A stretch of DNA of 64,000 nucleotides, taken from assembly GCF_010093225.1 (NCBI RefSeq), contig NZ_PDWM01000002.1, positions 1-64,000 on the forward strand, read 5' to 3'. Shown in pieces: positions 15,744-28,312 of the stretch. The DNA comes from Pseudoxanthomonas koreensis (lineage in GTDB: Bacteria > Pseudomonadota > Gammaproteobacteria > Xanthomonadales > Xanthomonadaceae). A program made the position numbers and the translations under genes. Positions within the stretch are counted from its first letter, which is position 1. Each line of letters starts with the position of its first letter. The notes under the pieces are model-generated. The model worked only from the letters and a program-made list of their open reading frames with translations, had not been told where the DNA came from and ran no database searches.

Positions 15744-15770
15744 CCGGGATGCCGCTGCGCGGCATCCCGG
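15744..15770. terminator. Bidirectional hairpin between converging genes
   Basis: Arms ccgggatgccg (15744-15754) and cggcatcccgg (15760-15770) form a perfect 11-bp stem in the 74-bp gap where the dehydrogenase and S9 peptidase genes meet tail-to-tail. T-runs are weak. Confidence 0.55.
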
Positions 15771-15778
15771 CGTGGTGC

Positions 15779-17866
15779 TTACTTGCGTACGTCCTGCGTA
15801 TGCGCCTGCAGCGCCGCCTGCAATCCCTCCACGCCATCGGCGCCGGCCGGCACGGTGGTGCTGGAGCCCTTGAGGTCTTCGCCGATCGGCTGCGCGCGGC
15901 CGCCCAGGCACTTGGCCAGGAAGTTTTCGGTGATCGCGTTGAACGCCTTGTTGTTCTCCGGGCGGGCGAAGCCATGGCCCTCGTCGGGGAACAGCACGTA
16001 GGTCACCGGGATGTTCTTGGCCTGCATCGCCGCGACGATCTGGTCGCTCTCGGCCTGCTTCACCCGCGGATCGTTGGCGCCCTGGCCGATCAGCAGCGGC
16101 TTGTTGATCTTGTCGGCATGGGTCAGCGGCGAACGTTCCTTCAGCCAGGCGCGGCCTGCCTCGGTGCGCGGGTCGCCCATGCGCCGCGCCAGTTGCTCGT
16201 AGAAGCTGGCCCAGTACGGCGGCACCGTGGCCAGCAGCGTTTCCAGGTTGGACGGGCCGACGATGTCCACGCCGCAGGCGAAGGTGTCCGGGGTGAAGGT
16301 CAGGCCGGCCAGGGTTGCATAACCGCCGTAGCTGCCGCCCATGATCGCGACCTTGTCGGCGCTGGTGATGCCTTCGCCGACCGCCCAGTTCACCGCGTCG
16401 ATCAGGTCGTCGTGCATCTTCGCGCCCCACTCGCCGTCGCCGGCGTTGGTGAACTCCTTGCCGAAGCCGGTGGAGCCGCGGAAGTTCGTACTCAGCACGG
16501 CGTAGCCGCGGTTGGCCAGCCACTGGTCGTAGCTGCTGTAGCCGTAGCCATCGCGGCCCCACGGGCCGCCGTGGACCAGCAGCACCATCGGCACCGGCTG
16601 GTCGGCCTTGCCGTCGCCGTTGGCGTCGGCCTGCGCGGGCAGGGTGAGGTAGCTGGTCAGGGTGAGGCCGTCGCGCGACTTCAGCTCCAGCGGCCACATC
16701 GGCTGCAGCGGCTTGCCGTCCAGCGCCGGGCGCGCGGAGAACAGCTTCGTCAGTTTGCCTTCGCTGCCGGGCGTGCGGTCGTAGCGGTAGTAGACCACCG
16801 GCGATTCGGCGGCCGAGTAGGCCACGATCCAGGTGCTGTCATCGAGCGTGCGCGCGTTGACGTTCGCCTCGCCCGGACCGATGGCTTCCAGCGCCTTGAG
16901 GTCGGTGGCGAGCGCATCGCCCAGCGGCTTCCATTCGTTGCGAAGGTAGTTCACCGACACCGCCTGCAGTTCGCCGGTGCGCGGGTCGCTGAGGCCGCCG
17001 CCGATGTCGGCGCGCGCATCCTCGGCCAGCAGCGTGCGCTCGCCGCTGGCGCTGTCGACCGCGTACAGCGCCGAGGTGTTGCGGTTGCGCGAGTCGGCCA
17101 GGTACAGGGTCTTGCCGTCGGTGGTCAGGCCCAGGGTGGAGGTGGTGAGCACGTCCTCGAACGGGACGTCGTCGGCCTTCTCCCAGCCGTTGCCGGCGCG
17201 CTTGAGGATGTCCAGGCCGCCGTCCGGGCGCGAGCGCTGGGCGAAGCGCAGGTTGTAATCGCCATCGGCGATGTAGCCGGCGATCTCGCTGGTGTTCTTC
17301 TCCACCAGGGTGCGCTCGCCGCTGGCCAGGTCGACCCGGTAGAGGTCGTGCCACTTTGCGTCGCGGTCGTTCATCCCGACCAGGATGCTGCCGGGCTGGT
17401 CCGGGCTGACCCCGGCCACCTGCGCGGTGGTCTTCGGGAACGGAGTGAGGTCGCGGGTCTGGTTGCCGGCCAGGTCCACCGCGTAGAGGTGGAAGTCCTC
17501 GTCGCCGCCGCTGTCGCGCAGGTACAGCAGGGTGTCGGGCTGGTAGGACCAGAAGTAGTTGCGGATGCCGCGCGCCTTGTCGTCGGTGACCGCGCGCGCC
17601 GCGGCCGGGTCGCCGGCCGGCGCGATCCAGACGTTCATCACCCCGTCCACCGGCGCGATCCAGCTCAGGTACTTGCCGTCGGGGCTGATCTGCACCGACG
17701 CGCGCTCGGGGTTGCCGAACAGCGCGTCGCGCGCGATCAGTTCGACTTCCTTCGGAGGCGCATCCGGGGCGGGCGCGGCTGCGGTGGCGTCGCCCTCCTG
17801 CTTGCCCTTGCATGCGGCCAGGGCGAGGGCGAGGGCGGTGACGGCGAACAGGCGGGTGTGGCGCAT
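15779..17866 (-). CDS. S9-family (prolyl-oligopeptidase type) peptidase, lipoprotein
   Basis: The 695-aa product starts at ATG 17866 with a lipoprotein signal (FAVTALALALAACKG, Cys at the lipobox), so it is membrane-tethered in the envelope. Residues 45-400 form a WD/PD40-like beta-propeller (VQISPDGKYLSWIAP). The C-terminal alpha/beta-hydrolase domain has HGGPWGRDGYG, the nucleophile in GGSYGG, the Asp in GANDPRV and the His in DEGHGF. Relatives are dipeptidyl or acylaminoacyl peptidases acting on short peptides. It converges on the RiPP-type locus; a role in removing a leader peptide is possible but unsupported. It is more likely a general peptide-uptake enzyme. Confidence 0.9.
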   Translation of the reverse strand: MRHTRLFAVTALALALAACKGKQEGDATAAAPAPDAPPKEVELIARDALFGNPERASVQISPDGKYLSWIAPVDGVMNVWIAPAGDPAAARAVTDDKARGIRNYFWSYQPDTLLYLRDSGGDEDFHLYAVDLAGNQTRDLTPFPKTTAQVAGVSPDQPGSILVGMNDRDAKWHDLYRVDLASGERTLVEKNTSEIAGYIADGDYNLRFAQRSRPDGGLDILKRAGNGWEKADDVPFEDVLTTSTLGLTTDGKTLYLADSRNRNTSALYAVDSASGERTLLAEDARADIGGGLSDPRTGELQAVSVNYLRNEWKPLGDALATDLKALEAIGPGEANVNARTLDDSTWIVAYSAAESPVVYYRYDRTPGSEGKLTKLFSARPALDGKPLQPMWPLELKSRDGLTLTSYLTLPAQADANGDGKADQPVPMVLLVHGGPWGRDGYGYSSYDQWLANRGYAVLSTNFRGSTGFGKEFTNAGDGEWGAKMHDDLIDAVNWAVGEGITSADKVAIMGGSYGGYATLAGLTFTPDTFACGVDIVGPSNLETLLATVPPYWASFYEQLARRMGDPRTEAGRAWLKERSPLTHADKINKPLLIGQGANDPRVKQAESDQIVAAMQAKNIPVTYVLFPDEGHGFARPENNKAFNAITENFLAKCLGGRAQPIGEDLKGSSTTVPAGADGVEGLQAALQAHTQDVRK

Positions 17867-18011
17867 GGGAGGCGTGCTCCAGGGATGCCGGCGGCATCGG
17901 AACGCGCACGCTAGCGCATGTCCCGGCCGGCGTCGTTCCAGTCGCGTTAAACGCACCCCATGACCTATGGCAGGCCCGCGGGGCGGGGTTTGCGCGGCTG
18001 CTCCCCTCGCA

Positions 18012-20343
<2,332 letters not shown>

Positions 20344-21195
20344 TTATTCGCCCAGCGCTTCGGCCACGAACGGCGGGGCGACCAGCACGCCGGTGTGCAG
20401 CGGCGCGCTGTAGTACTTCGTCGCGAACGCCTTGCCGGCCGCGTCGGTCTCGCGGAAGCCGAAGCCCTGGCCCTTGCGCGCCAGGGTCACGCTCCACCAG
20501 CCGGTCGGATAGCACGGCTGCGGGAACGGCAGGGTCTTGAAGGTCGAGAAGCCGGCCTTGCCCATCTCTGCGCGCATCGACTTGATCAGCTCCAGCTGCG
20601 CCAGCGGCGATTCGCTCTGCTGCACCAGGATGCCGTCGTCCTTCAGCGCGCGGAAGCAGCTGGCGTAGAAGTCCTTGTTGAACAGGCCCTCGGCTGGGCC
20701 GACCGGGTCGGTCGAATCGACGATCACCACGTCCACGCTGCCGGCCGGGCAGTTGGCCATGTAGGCCACGCCATCGTCGAACAGCAGTTCGGCACGCGGG
20801 TCGGCGTTGGAATCGCACAGCTCCGGGAAATGCTTCTCGGCCATGCGCGTGACCTGCTCGTCGATGTCGCACTGGGTCGCGCTCTCCACGCCCGGGTGCT
20901 TGAGCACCTCGCGCAGGGTGCCGCAGTCGCCGCCACCGATGATCACCACGCGCTTCGGGGCGGCGTGGGTGAACAGCACCGGGTGGGCGATCATCTCGTG
21001 GTACAGGAAGTTGTCGCGGCTGGTGAGCATCACCGCGCCGTCGATCAGCATCAGGTTGCCCCAGTCGGTCGTCCGGTAGATCTCGATCTTCTGGAACGGC
21101 GACTGCACCTCGTCCAGCTTGGCCTCGACCCGGTAGCCGATCGCCGATCCGGTCGGCTCGAAGCGTTCGATGTACCAGTTGTCCTGGGTGCTCAT
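20344..21195 (-). CDS. speE: Spermidine synthase
   Basis: The 283-aa product transfers an aminopropyl group from decarboxylated SAM to putrescine. Landmarks: EIYRTTDWGNLMLIDGAVMLT, the SAM-binding VVIIGGGDCGTLREVLKH, and VIVDSTDPVGPAEGLF with the catalytic Asp. The start is ATG 21195; the open frame continues antisense through speA for kilobases, which is not coding. It is divergent from arginine decarboxylase across 165 bp, placing polyamine synthesis from arginine in one locus. Confidence 0.95.
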   Translation of the reverse strand: MSTQDNWYIERFEPTGSAIGYRVEAKLDEVQSPFQKIEIYRTTDWGNLMLIDGAVMLTSRDNFLYHEMIAHPVLFTHAAPKRVVIIGGGDCGTLREVLKHPGVESATQCDIDEQVTRMAEKHFPELCDSNADPRAELLFDDGVAYMANCPAGSVDVVIVDSTDPVGPAEGLFNKDFYASCFRALKDDGILVQQSESPLAQLELIKSMRAEMGKAGFSTFKTLPFPQPCYPTGWWSVTLARKGQGFGFRETDAAGKAFATKYYSAPLHTGVLVAPPFVAEALGE

Positions 21196-21360
21196 GGGAT
21201 GTCCTTGTGCTTCTTCTCCTCCCGCCGGGAGAAGGTGCCCGGAGGGCGGATGGGGGCCGGCGGAAGAGGGGCCGGCGGCGCGGGGCGCGCATTGTAACGG
21301 ACCCTCCTGAACGCGGGGGTTAGAATGCGCGTCCTCCATGACAGCCCGAGCCCCACGCCG

Positions 21361-23250
21361 ATGAGCGACTGGTCCGTCGACCACGCCCGCAAGACCTGGT
21401 CCATCCCGCACTGGTCCGGCGGCTACTTCGACGTGGCCGGCGGTGCCATGCAGGTGCTGCCGCGCGGCAAGGACGGGCCGTCGCTGGCGCTGCCGGCGCT
21501 GGTCGACGCGGCGCGCGCGCAGGGCATGCAGCTGCCGCTGCTGCTGCGCTTCCCGGACATCCTCGGCGACAGGCTGGCCCGGCTGCAGGCCGCCTTCGCC
21601 CAGGCCATGGCCGACTGGGACTACACCGGCGGCTACACTGCGGTGTACCCGATCAAGGTCAACCAGCACCGCGGCGTGGCCGGCACCCTGGCCGCGCACG
21701 CCGGCGAGGGCTTCGGCCTGGAGGCCGGCAGCAAGCCGGAACTGATGGCGGTGCTGGCGCTGAGCCGCCCCGGCGGGCTGATCGTGTGCAACGGCTACAA
21801 GGACCGCGAGTACATCCGCCTGGCGCTGATCGGGCGCAAGCTCGGCCTGGAGACCTTCATCGTCATCGAGAAGCCCTCCGAGCTGGCGCTGGTGATGGAA
21901 GAGGCGGCGAACCTGGACGTGCGCCCCGGCCTGGGCGTGCGCATGCGCCTGGCCAGCCTGGGCGCGGGCAAGTGGCAGAACAGCGGCGGCGACAAGGCCA
22001 AGTTCGGCCTCTCGCCGCGCCAGCTGCTGGACCTGTGGAAATCGCTGCGCGACAGCGGCATGGGCGACTGCCTGCAGCTGCTGCACTTCCACATGGGCTC
22101 GCAGATCTCCAACGTGCGCGACATCGCCAGCGGCATGCGCGAGGCGGTGCGCTACTACAGCGAGCTGTTGCGGCTGGGCGCGAAGGTGCGCTGGATGGAC
22201 GTGGGCGGCGGCCTGGGCATCGACTACGAAGGCACCCGCTCGCGCAGCGAGTGCTCGATCAACTACAGCCTGGCCCAGTACGCGGCCAACATCGTGCAGC
22301 CGCTGGCCGAAGCCTGCGCCGAGCAGGGCCTGGTGCCGCCGCGGATCGTCACCGAGTGCGGCCGCGCGATGACCGCGCACCACGCGGTGCTGGTGGCCAA
22401 CACCACCGAGGTGGAGACCGCGCCGGAAGGCCGCGTGCCTGACGCGCACGACGACGAGCCGGCGGCGATCCGCCACCTGCGCGCGCTGCACGCCGACCTG
22501 GACCAGCGGCCGCCGCTGGAGCTGTTCCACGAGGCCCAGCACTTCCATGCCGACGGCCTGTCCGCCTACGCGCAGGGCCAGATCGACCTGCCGCAGCGGG
22601 CGCGGGTGGACGACCTGTTCTACGCGGTCGCCCATGGCGTGCGCGCCCGCCTGGACTGGGGCGAGCGCAGCCACCGCGCGGTCCTGGACGAACTCAACGA
22701 CCGCCTGGTCGACAAGTATTTCGTCAATTTCAGCGTATTCGAGTCGATCCCGGATGCCTGGGCGATCGACCAGGTGTTCCCGATCGTGCCGATCGAGCGC
22801 CTGGACGAAGAGCCGACCCGGCGCGGCGTGATCGCCGACATGACCTGCGACTCCGATGGCACGGTCAAGACCTACGTCGAGAACGGCGGCCTGGACACCT
22901 CGCTGCCGCTGCATGCGGTGCGCCATGGCGAGGGCTATCGCCTGGCGTTCTTCCTGGTCGGTGCCTACCAGGAGATCCTCGGCGACATCCATAACCTGTT
23001 CGGCGACACCGATGCGGTGGAAGTGCGGCTCACCGCCGACGGCGGCTACGAACTGACCCAGCAGCGCCGTGGCGACACCACCGACGTGATGCTCGACTAC
23101 GTCGGCTACCGTCTGGACGACCTGCGCGCGGCCTATGCGCAGCGCGTCCACGCCGCCGGCCTGCCGGAGGCGGAGTCGCTGGCGCTGGCCGAAGCGCTGG
23201 AGGCGGGCCTGACCGGCTACACCTACCTGTCGGACGCGCCGCTGGCCTGA
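21361..23250 (+). CDS. speA: Biosynthetic arginine decarboxylase
   Basis: The 629-aa PLP enzyme of the alanine-racemase-fold III family converts arginine to agmatine. The PLP Lys lies in VYPIKVNQHRGV. Further landmarks are the GLEAGSKPELMAVL strand, LHFHMGSQISNVRDI, VGGGLGIDYEG and the C-terminal MTCDSDGT. ATG 21361 begins MSDWSVDHARKTWS, the usual N-terminus. It is divergent from speE. Agmatine-to-putrescine genes are not in this window. Confidence 0.95.
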   Translation: MSDWSVDHARKTWSIPHWSGGYFDVAGGAMQVLPRGKDGPSLALPALVDAARAQGMQLPLLLRFPDILGDRLARLQAAFAQAMADWDYTGGYTAVYPIKVNQHRGVAGTLAAHAGEGFGLEAGSKPELMAVLALSRPGGLIVCNGYKDREYIRLALIGRKLGLETFIVIEKPSELALVMEEAANLDVRPGLGVRMRLASLGAGKWQNSGGDKAKFGLSPRQLLDLWKSLRDSGMGDCLQLLHFHMGSQISNVRDIASGMREAVRYYSELLRLGAKVRWMDVGGGLGIDYEGTRSRSECSINYSLAQYAANIVQPLAEACAEQGLVPPRIVTECGRAMTAHHAVLVANTTEVETAPEGRVPDAHDDEPAAIRHLRALHADLDQRPPLELFHEAQHFHADGLSAYAQGQIDLPQRARVDDLFYAVAHGVRARLDWGERSHRAVLDELNDRLVDKYFVNFSVFESIPDAWAIDQVFPIVPIERLDEEPTRRGVIADMTCDSDGTVKTYVENGGLDTSLPLHAVRHGEGYRLAFFLVGAYQEILGDIHNLFGDTDAVEVRLTADGGYELTQQRRGDTTDVMLDYVGYRLDDLRAAYAQRVHAAGLPEAESLALAEALEAGLTGYTYLSDAPLA

Positions 23251-23313
23251 ACCCGCCGCCGCCGCGCCATGCGCCGGCCATAGCGGTCGCGGTAAGGTGT
23301 AGTCCCCGTCCCC

Positions 23314-24006
23314 GTGGAGCGCACGGTGCTGGAACTGCTCAAGGCGGCCGCGGTCGGCCTGGCCACGCTGCTGCCGCTGGCCAACCCGTTGACCACGGTC
23401 GCGCTGATGATGGGCCTGTCGCGCGGCATGGACGAGGCCGAGCGCAACCGCCAGGCGCTCAAGGCCTCGATCTACGTGTTCGCGATCATGATGGTCGCGT
23501 ACTACACCGGCCAGCTGGTGATGAACGTGTTCGGCATCTCGATCACCGGCCTGCGCATCGCCGGCGGCCTGATCGTGGCCTTCATCGGCTTCCGCATGCT
23601 GTTCCCGCAGCAGCGCCTGGACGAGACGCCCGAGGTGGAGCGGCGTGGCGAGGAACTGCGCCAGCACCGCACCGAGGACATCGCCTTCATCCCGCTGGCC
23701 ATGCCCAGCACCGCCGGGCCGGGGACCATCGCCCTGATCATCAGCACCGCCGCGGCGGTGCGCAGCGAGCGGCCCTACGCCGAGTGGGTGATGCTGGCGG
23801 CGCCGCCGCTGGTGTTCTTCCTGGCCGCGGCGATCCTGCTGCTGTGCCTGCGCAGCTCCGGCACGATCATGCGCAAGCTCGGCAACAGCGGTGTGGAGGC
23901 GTTCTCGCGGCTGATGGGCTTCCTGCTGGTCTGCATCGGCGTGCAGTTCGTGATCAACGGCATCTACGAAGTGGCCGCCGAAGTGCAGGCGCTGCTGTCC
24001 TTGTAG
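23314..24006 (+). CDS. MarC-family integral membrane protein
   Basis: The 230-aa product with six predicted helices fits the MarC/UPF0056 (YhgN-like) family: [18 protein letters not shown] in the first third, [19 protein letters not shown] in the middle and [20 protein letters not shown] near the end. The molecular function is unknown; the old link with antibiotic resistance is not supported. It starts at GTG 23314. The TAG stop lies inside the left arm of a GTAGGAGC repeat. Confidence 0.9.
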   Translation: MERTVLELLKAAAVGLATLLPLANPLTTVALMMGLSRGMDEAERNRQALKASIYVFAIMMVAYYTGQLVMNVFGISITGLRIAGGLIVAFIGFRMLFPQQRLDETPEVERRGEELRQHRTEDIAFIPLAMPSTAGPGTIALIISTAAAVRSERPYAEWVMLAAPPLVFFLAAAILLLCLRSSGTIMRKLGNSGVEAFSRLMGFLLVCIGVQFVINGIYEVAAEVQALLSL

Positions 24007-24092
24007 GAGCGGGCATGGCCGCGACCCGGACGTCGTAACCATGAGGACGTCGCCTGCGCCGACGACGCAAGGTCGCGGCCATGCCCGCTCCT
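24005..24092. repeat. GTAG-type palindromic repeat pair
   Basis: Arms AGGAGCGGGCATGGCCGCG... (24005-24026) and its complement (24071-24092) match over 22 bp. The repeat overlaps the marC stop codon and lies between converging marC and SDR genes. Confidence 0.85.
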
Positions 24093-24109
24093 GTTAAGGG
24101 AGGCGCGGC

Positions 24110-24859
24110 TCAGCCGCGGAACACCTGGAACCCGGCAAAGCTCTGCGTCACCGGCATGATCTCCAGCCGGTTGATGTTGAGGTGCGCCGGCAGCGTGGCC
24201 ACGTAGAAGATCTGTTCGGCGATGTCCTCCCCGGTCATCGGCTGCGCGTCCTTGTACAGCGTGTCGGAGGCGGCCTGGTTGCCATGGGTGCGGACCAGGG
24301 TGAACTCGGTCTCGGCCATGCCCGGCTCGATCGTGGTCACGCGCACGCCGCTGCCGTGCAGGTCGGTGCGCAGGTTCAGCGAGAACTGGCTGACGAAGGC
24401 CTTGGTCCCGCCATAGACGTTGCCGCCGGGATACGGATACACGCCGGCGACCGAGCTGACGTTGATGACCACGCCCTTGCGCGCGACCAGCGCCGGCAGC
24501 AGGCGGTGGGTCAGGGTGACCAGCGCGGTGACGTTGGTGTCGATCATCACCCGCCAGTCCTCGAGGCTGGCCTGCTGCGCCGGCGTGGTGCCCAGTGCCA
24601 GGCCGGCGTTGTTGACCAGCACGTCGATGTCGCGGAAGCCTTCGGGCAGCGCGGACAACGCCGCTTCCATCGCCGCCGCGTCGCGCACGTCGAAGCAGGC
24701 CGGGTGCACGTTTGCCGCGCCGAGCTCGTCGACCAGCGCCTGCAGGCGTTCGCCGCGGCGGCCGGTGGCCACCACCTTCCAGCCGGCGGCGACGAAGCGG
24801 CGCGCGGCGGCCAGGCCGAAACCGGAGGTGGCGCCGGTGATGAAGGCGGTGCGGGTCAT
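24110..24859 (-). CDS. ydfG: Short-chain dehydrogenase/reductase, YdfG-like
   Basis: The 249-aa classical SDR has the NADP motif TGATSGFG (residues 9-16), the structural NNAG, INVSSVAG with the catalytic Ser, and VYGGTKAF supplying Tyr and Lys. The C-terminal ending INRLEIMPVTQSFAGFQVFR is typical of YdfG, the NADP-dependent 3-hydroxy acid (L-allo-threonine/malonic semialdehyde) dehydrogenase. It lies 10 bp downstream of the SPOR gene and may be transcribed with argS. Confidence 0.88.
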   Translation of the reverse strand: MTRTAFITGATSGFGLAAARRFVAAGWKVVATGRRGERLQALVDELGAANVHPACFDVRDAAAMEAALSALPEGFRDIDVLVNNAGLALGTTPAQQASLEDWRVMIDTNVTALVTLTHRLLPALVARKGVVINVSSVAGVYPYPGGNVYGGTKAFVSQFSLNLRTDLHGSGVRVTTIEPGMAETEFTLVRTHGNQAASDTLYKDAQPMTGEDIAEQIFYVATLPAHLNINRLEIMPVTQSFAGFQVFRG

Positions 24860-24869
24860 GGAAGGTCCT

Positions 24870-25628
24870 CTACTGGGCTTTTATGGCCATCGCCGGCAGG
24901 CCGCTGCCGGCGAGCTTCTGCTTGGCTTCGGCCAGCTCGCTGGCGGTGGAGTAGGGGCCCATGCGCACGCGGTACACGGTCTTGCCGTTGGCCTGGCCGG
25001 TTTCCACCCGCGCACCCAGGCCGAGCATGGCCAGCTTGGCCTTCACTTCCTCGGCGTCGCCGGGCGCGCCGAAGGCGCCGGCCTGCAGGATGTAGCGGGC
25101 GCCGTCGCCGGGGGCTGCCGCTGCCTGCACCGGTGCGGGCGCGTTGGTGCCGGAAGCAGTGGCCGTGGATGCCGCCGCGGTGGTCGCGGTGCTGGCCGCC
25201 GGCGCGGCTGCCACGCTCGGCGGCTCTGGTGTGCGGCCTTCCAGCGCATCGCGCGCACGTCGGGCCTCGGCCTGCGCACGGCGTGCTTCCTCCTCGCGTG
25301 CGCTGGCGGCCAGTTCGGCGTCGCTCATGCGCACTTCGTTGCCGGGGAGCACGGTGTAGAAGTCGTACTGCGGCGCGGTTTCCGCCGGCGCTTCGCCGGC
25401 AGGCGTGTCGGCGATGGCCTCGGTGTCGGCGATCGGCGCCGGCTGCGCGTCCGGATCGGCGCGCGGGCCGAAGCGGACGAAGCCGTCGCCATCCTTCTTC
25501 AACAGTCCCGGCACCGCCAGGAACACCACCGCGCCGATGGCCAGTCCGGCCACCAGCCAGACCCAGGCCGGCCGGCCGCCCTTGCCGCCATTGCGCCGCG
25601 CCTGGTTCTTGCCACGTCTTGCCGCCAT
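24870..25628 (-). CDS. SPOR-domain membrane protein (FtsN-like)
   Basis: The 252-aa bitopic protein has a basic N-terminus (MAARRGKNQARRNGGKGG), one helix (VWLVAGLAIGAVVFLAVPGLL), and a long Pro/Ala-rich periplasmic linker with a charged coil (REEEARRAQAEARRARDALE). The C-terminal SPOR domain (about 178-252, ARYILQAGAFGAPGDAEEV and VYRVRMGPYSTASELAEAKQ) binds denuded septal peptidoglycan. It is directly downstream of argS, as FtsN-like SPOR genes often are in this family. A cell-division role is inferred. Confidence 0.88.
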   Translation of the reverse strand: MAARRGKNQARRNGGKGGRPAWVWLVAGLAIGAVVFLAVPGLLKKDGDGFVRFGPRADPDAQPAPIADTEAIADTPAGEAPAETAPQYDFYTVLPGNEVRMSDAELAASAREEEARRAQAEARRARDALEGRTPEPPSVAAAPAASTATTAAASTATASGTNAPAPVQAAAAPGDGARYILQAGAFGAPGDAEEVKAKLAMLGLGARVETGQANGKTVYRVRMGPYSTASELAEAKQKLAGSGLPAMAIKAQ

Positions 25629-25659
25629 TACATCGTTCTCCGTATTGCCGCCGCGCGCG

Positions 25660-27348
25660 TCACATCCGCTCCGGCGCGCTTACGCCGAGCAGGCCAAGGC
25701 CGTTGGCCAGGCCCTGCCGCACCGCCAGCGCCAGCGCCAGGCGCGCATCGCGCAGGTCGGCGTCTTCCACCAGCACCGGCGTGTTTGCGTACCAGGTGTG
25801 GAAAGCATAGGCCAGTTCGCGCAGGTACTGGGCGATGAGGTGCGGTTCCAGCGACTGCCCGGCGGCCTCGACCGTTTCCGGCCAGCGCGACAGTTCCACG
25901 ATCAAGGCCAGCGAGCCTTCGTCGTCGAGCCGGGCCAGCTGCGCCAGCGCGTTGGCCTGGTCCCAGGCGTAGCCCTTCTCGGTGCACTGGCGCAGCAGGG
26001 CGGCGACGCGGGCGTGCGCGTACTGCACGTAGAACACCGGGTTGTCGTTGCTCTGCTGGCGCGCCAGGTCGATGTCGAACACCAGCTGCGAATCGGGCTT
26101 GCGCGCGATCAGGAACCAGCGGGTCGCATCGCGCCCGGCTTCCTCGATCAGGTCGCGCAGGGTCAGGTAGGAGCCGGCGCGCTTGGACAGCTTCACTTCC
26201 TCGCCGCCGCGCATCACCGTGACCATCTGGTGCAGCACGTACTCCGGCCAGCCCTTGGGAATGCCCACGTCCAGCGCCTGCAGGCCGGCGCGCACGCGGG
26301 CGAGCGAGCCGTGGTGGTCGGCGCCCAGCTCGGTGATCGCGCGCTCGTAGCCGCGCTGCCACTTGCTCAGGTGGTAGGCCACGTCCGGCACGAAGTAGGT
26401 GTAGCTGCCGTCGGACTTGCGCATGACGCGGTCCTTGTCGTCGCCGAAGTCGGTGGACTTCAGCCACAGCGCGCCGCCTTCCTCGTAGGTGTGGCCCTTG
26501 GCGACCAGCTCGCGCACGGTTTCCTCGACCTTGCCGTCGGTGTACAGCGAGCTCTCGAGGAAGTAGATGTCGAAGTCGACGCCGAACGCGGCCAGGTCCT
26601 GGTTCTGCTCGTTGCGCAGGTACGCCACGGCGAAGCGGCGGATCGCGCCGGTGTCCTCGATGTCGCCGCTGCCGGCGACCTCGTGGCCCTCGATCCGCAC
26701 CGTGTCGCCGCGCAGGTAGGCGTCGGCCACGTCCTGGATGTAGTCGCCGTTGTAGGCGTCGGCCGGCCAGGCTTCGTCACCCGGGCGCAGGCCACGCAGG
26801 CGCGCCTGGGTGGAGCGGGCCAGGTTCTCGATCTGCACGCCGGCGTCGTTGTAGTAGAACTCGCGGCGCACGTTCCAGCCGTTGGCGTCGAGCACGCGGG
26901 CGATGCAGTCGCCGATCGCGGCGGCGCGGCCATGGCCGACGTGCAGCGGGCCGGTCGGGTTGGCCGAGACGTATTCCACGCCGGCGGTGCGGCCGTGGCC
27001 GGAGCTGTTGCGGCCGTACTCTTCGCCGTGCTTCAGCGCGGCGGCGACTTCGCGCTGCCAGGCGCCGGCGGCGAGGTGGAAGTTGATGAAGCCGGGGCCG
27101 GCGATCTCGACCCGGGCGATGTCGTCGCTGGCCGGCAGCGCGGCCACCAGCGCCTGTGCCAGCGCGCGCGGATTGGTCCGCGCGGCCTTGGCCAGGAGCA
27201 TGGCGGCGTTGGTGGCGAAATCGCCGTGTTCGCGGGTCTTGGGCCGTTCGACCACGAAGTCCGGGGTGGCGGCATCGGCCGGAACGGTGCCGGCGGCGCG
27301 CAGGGCTTCGATGCCCCGGGTGATCAGGGCGTTGAGGAGGGTCTTCAC
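25660..27348 (-). CDS. argS: Arginyl-tRNA synthetase
   Basis: The 562-aa class I synthetase charges tRNA-Arg. The HIGH motif is HVGHGR within [14 protein letters not shown]; the KMSKS equivalent is KLSKRAG; the N-terminal Add-1 tRNA-binding domain and C-terminal anticodon domain ([20 protein letters not shown]) are complete. It starts at GTG 27348 ([16 protein letters not shown]), the usual N-terminus. The SPOR gene follows by 31 bp. Confidence 0.96.
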   Translation of the reverse strand: MKTLLNALITRGIEALRAAGTVPADAATPDFVVERPKTREHGDFATNAAMLLAKAARTNPRALAQALVAALPASDDIARVEIAGPGFINFHLAAGAWQREVAAALKHGEEYGRNSSGHGRTAGVEYVSANPTGPLHVGHGRAAAIGDCIARVLDANGWNVRREFYYNDAGVQIENLARSTQARLRGLRPGDEAWPADAYNGDYIQDVADAYLRGDTVRIEGHEVAGSGDIEDTGAIRRFAVAYLRNEQNQDLAAFGVDFDIYFLESSLYTDGKVEETVRELVAKGHTYEEGGALWLKSTDFGDDKDRVMRKSDGSYTYFVPDVAYHLSKWQRGYERAITELGADHHGSLARVRAGLQALDVGIPKGWPEYVLHQMVTVMRGGEEVKLSKRAGSYLTLRDLIEEAGRDATRWFLIARKPDSQLVFDIDLARQQSNDNPVFYVQYAHARVAALLRQCTEKGYAWDQANALAQLARLDDEGSLALIVELSRWPETVEAAGQSLEPHLIAQYLRELAYAFHTWYANTPVLVEDADLRDARLALALAVRQGLANGLGLLGVSAPERM

Positions 27349-27430
27349 TCGGGGAGCGTTTTCATGCGGTCTGGCCGGGCATTTTACCTGCTCCGCCGCT
27401 TCGGAGCCGGGGCCGGCGCCGCGCCGCTCC

Positions 27431-27454
27431 TGTAGGAGCCCGCATGAGGGCGAC
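27431..27454. repeat. Single GTAG-type repeat arm
   Basis: tgtaggagcccgcatgaggg resembles one arm of the paired repeats. A local palindrome gctcctgtaggagc spans 27426-27439. The gap 27349-27542 (argS upstream, radC downstream) shows no gene. Confidence 0.6.
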
Positions 27455-27542
27455 GCGGCGCGACCATCCGGAGCCGGCGTTTGACGGGACATCCACGAAC
27501 GGTGCGGAGAGGCGTCGTCGGCGGCCGTGTTGGCCAGCGGGG

Positions 27543-28217
27543 TCAGACCAGCCCGCGCGCCGCCATCGACACCGGTTCGCCGTCGCCGACGACGAAATGG
27601 TCCAGCAGGCGGATCTCCACCAGGGCCAGGGCCTGTTTCAGCCGGGCGGTGACCGCGCGGTCGGCCGCCGACGGGTCGGCGCAGCCGGAGGGATGGTTGT
27701 GGCCGATGATCACCGCTGCCGCGTTGTGGCCCAGCGCCCGCCGCACCACTTCGCGCGGGTGCACCTCGGCGCCGTCGATGGTCCCCTGGAACAGCTCCTC
27801 GAACGCCAGCGCCCGGTGCCGGGTATCCAGGAACAGGGCGGCGAACACCTCGTGCGGGTACGGGCGCAACCGCCGGGCGAAGTAGCGGCCGGCGGCGACC
27901 GGGTCGGTGAGTGCGTCGCCGCGTTCCAGCGCCGCGGCCAGGTGGCGGTTGCCCAGTTCCAGCGCGGCCGCCAGCTGGCAGGCGCGGGCGGGGCCCAGGC
28001 CGGGCAGCTTGGCCAGCTCGGCCGGGCGGCGGTCGAGCAGCGCGCGCAGCGGGCCGTGGGCGTCGAGCAGTTCGCGCGCGGTCTGCACCGCGTCGCGCCC
28101 GGGCAGGCCCGAGCCGAGGAAGATCGCCAGCAGTTCGGCGTCGGACAGCACCGCGGCGCCACGGCCGAGCAGCTTCTCGCGGGGACGTTCGGCGTGGGGC
28201 CAGTCGCTGATGCGCAT
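27543..28217 (-). CDS. radC: RadC family JAB/MPN-domain protein
   Basis: The 224-aa product starts at ATG 28217 ([17 protein letters not shown]), typical for RadC; an upstream ATG at 28253 adds an Ala-rich tail of no value. The N-terminal helix-hairpin-helix part ([21 protein letters not shown]) precedes a JAB1/MPN-like domain with the metal motif [14 protein letters not shown]. RadC's role is unclear: the historical DNA-repair assignment was withdrawn. It is divergent from coaBC, as in many gammaproteobacteria. Confidence 0.92.
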   Translation of the reverse strand: MRISDWPHAERPREKLLGRGAAVLSDAELLAIFLGSGLPGRDAVQTARELLDAHGPLRALLDRRPAELAKLPGLGPARACQLAAALELGNRHLAAALERGDALTDPVAAGRYFARRLRPYPHEVFAALFLDTRHRALAFEELFQGTIDGAEVHPREVVRRALGHNAAAVIIGHNHPSGCADPSAADRAVTARLKQALALVEIRLLDHFVVGDGEPVSMAARGLV

Positions 28218-28312
28218 GGGGCCAGCATGCGCGGCGGCCGCGGTCGCCGGCATCGGGGCCGCAGGGCGCTTGGAGTAAGCTGGCGCTCCCCTCCGGCGTA
28301 GGAAAACCCCAG

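Noticed and set aside
15779..17866. The S9 peptidase as a dedicated leader peptidase of the RiPP-type locus
   Set aside because: It converges on the locus from the other strand with its own terminator and is a common stand-alone lipoprotein peptidase; proximity alone does not support the link.
20344..24042. A very long minus-strand open frame spanning speE, speA and marC
   Set aside because: Only the last 284 codons (speE, from ATG 21195) are a gene. The rest is antisense to clear speA and marC genes and reads as low-complexity Gln/His/Arg/Val sequence typical of GC-rich shadow frames.
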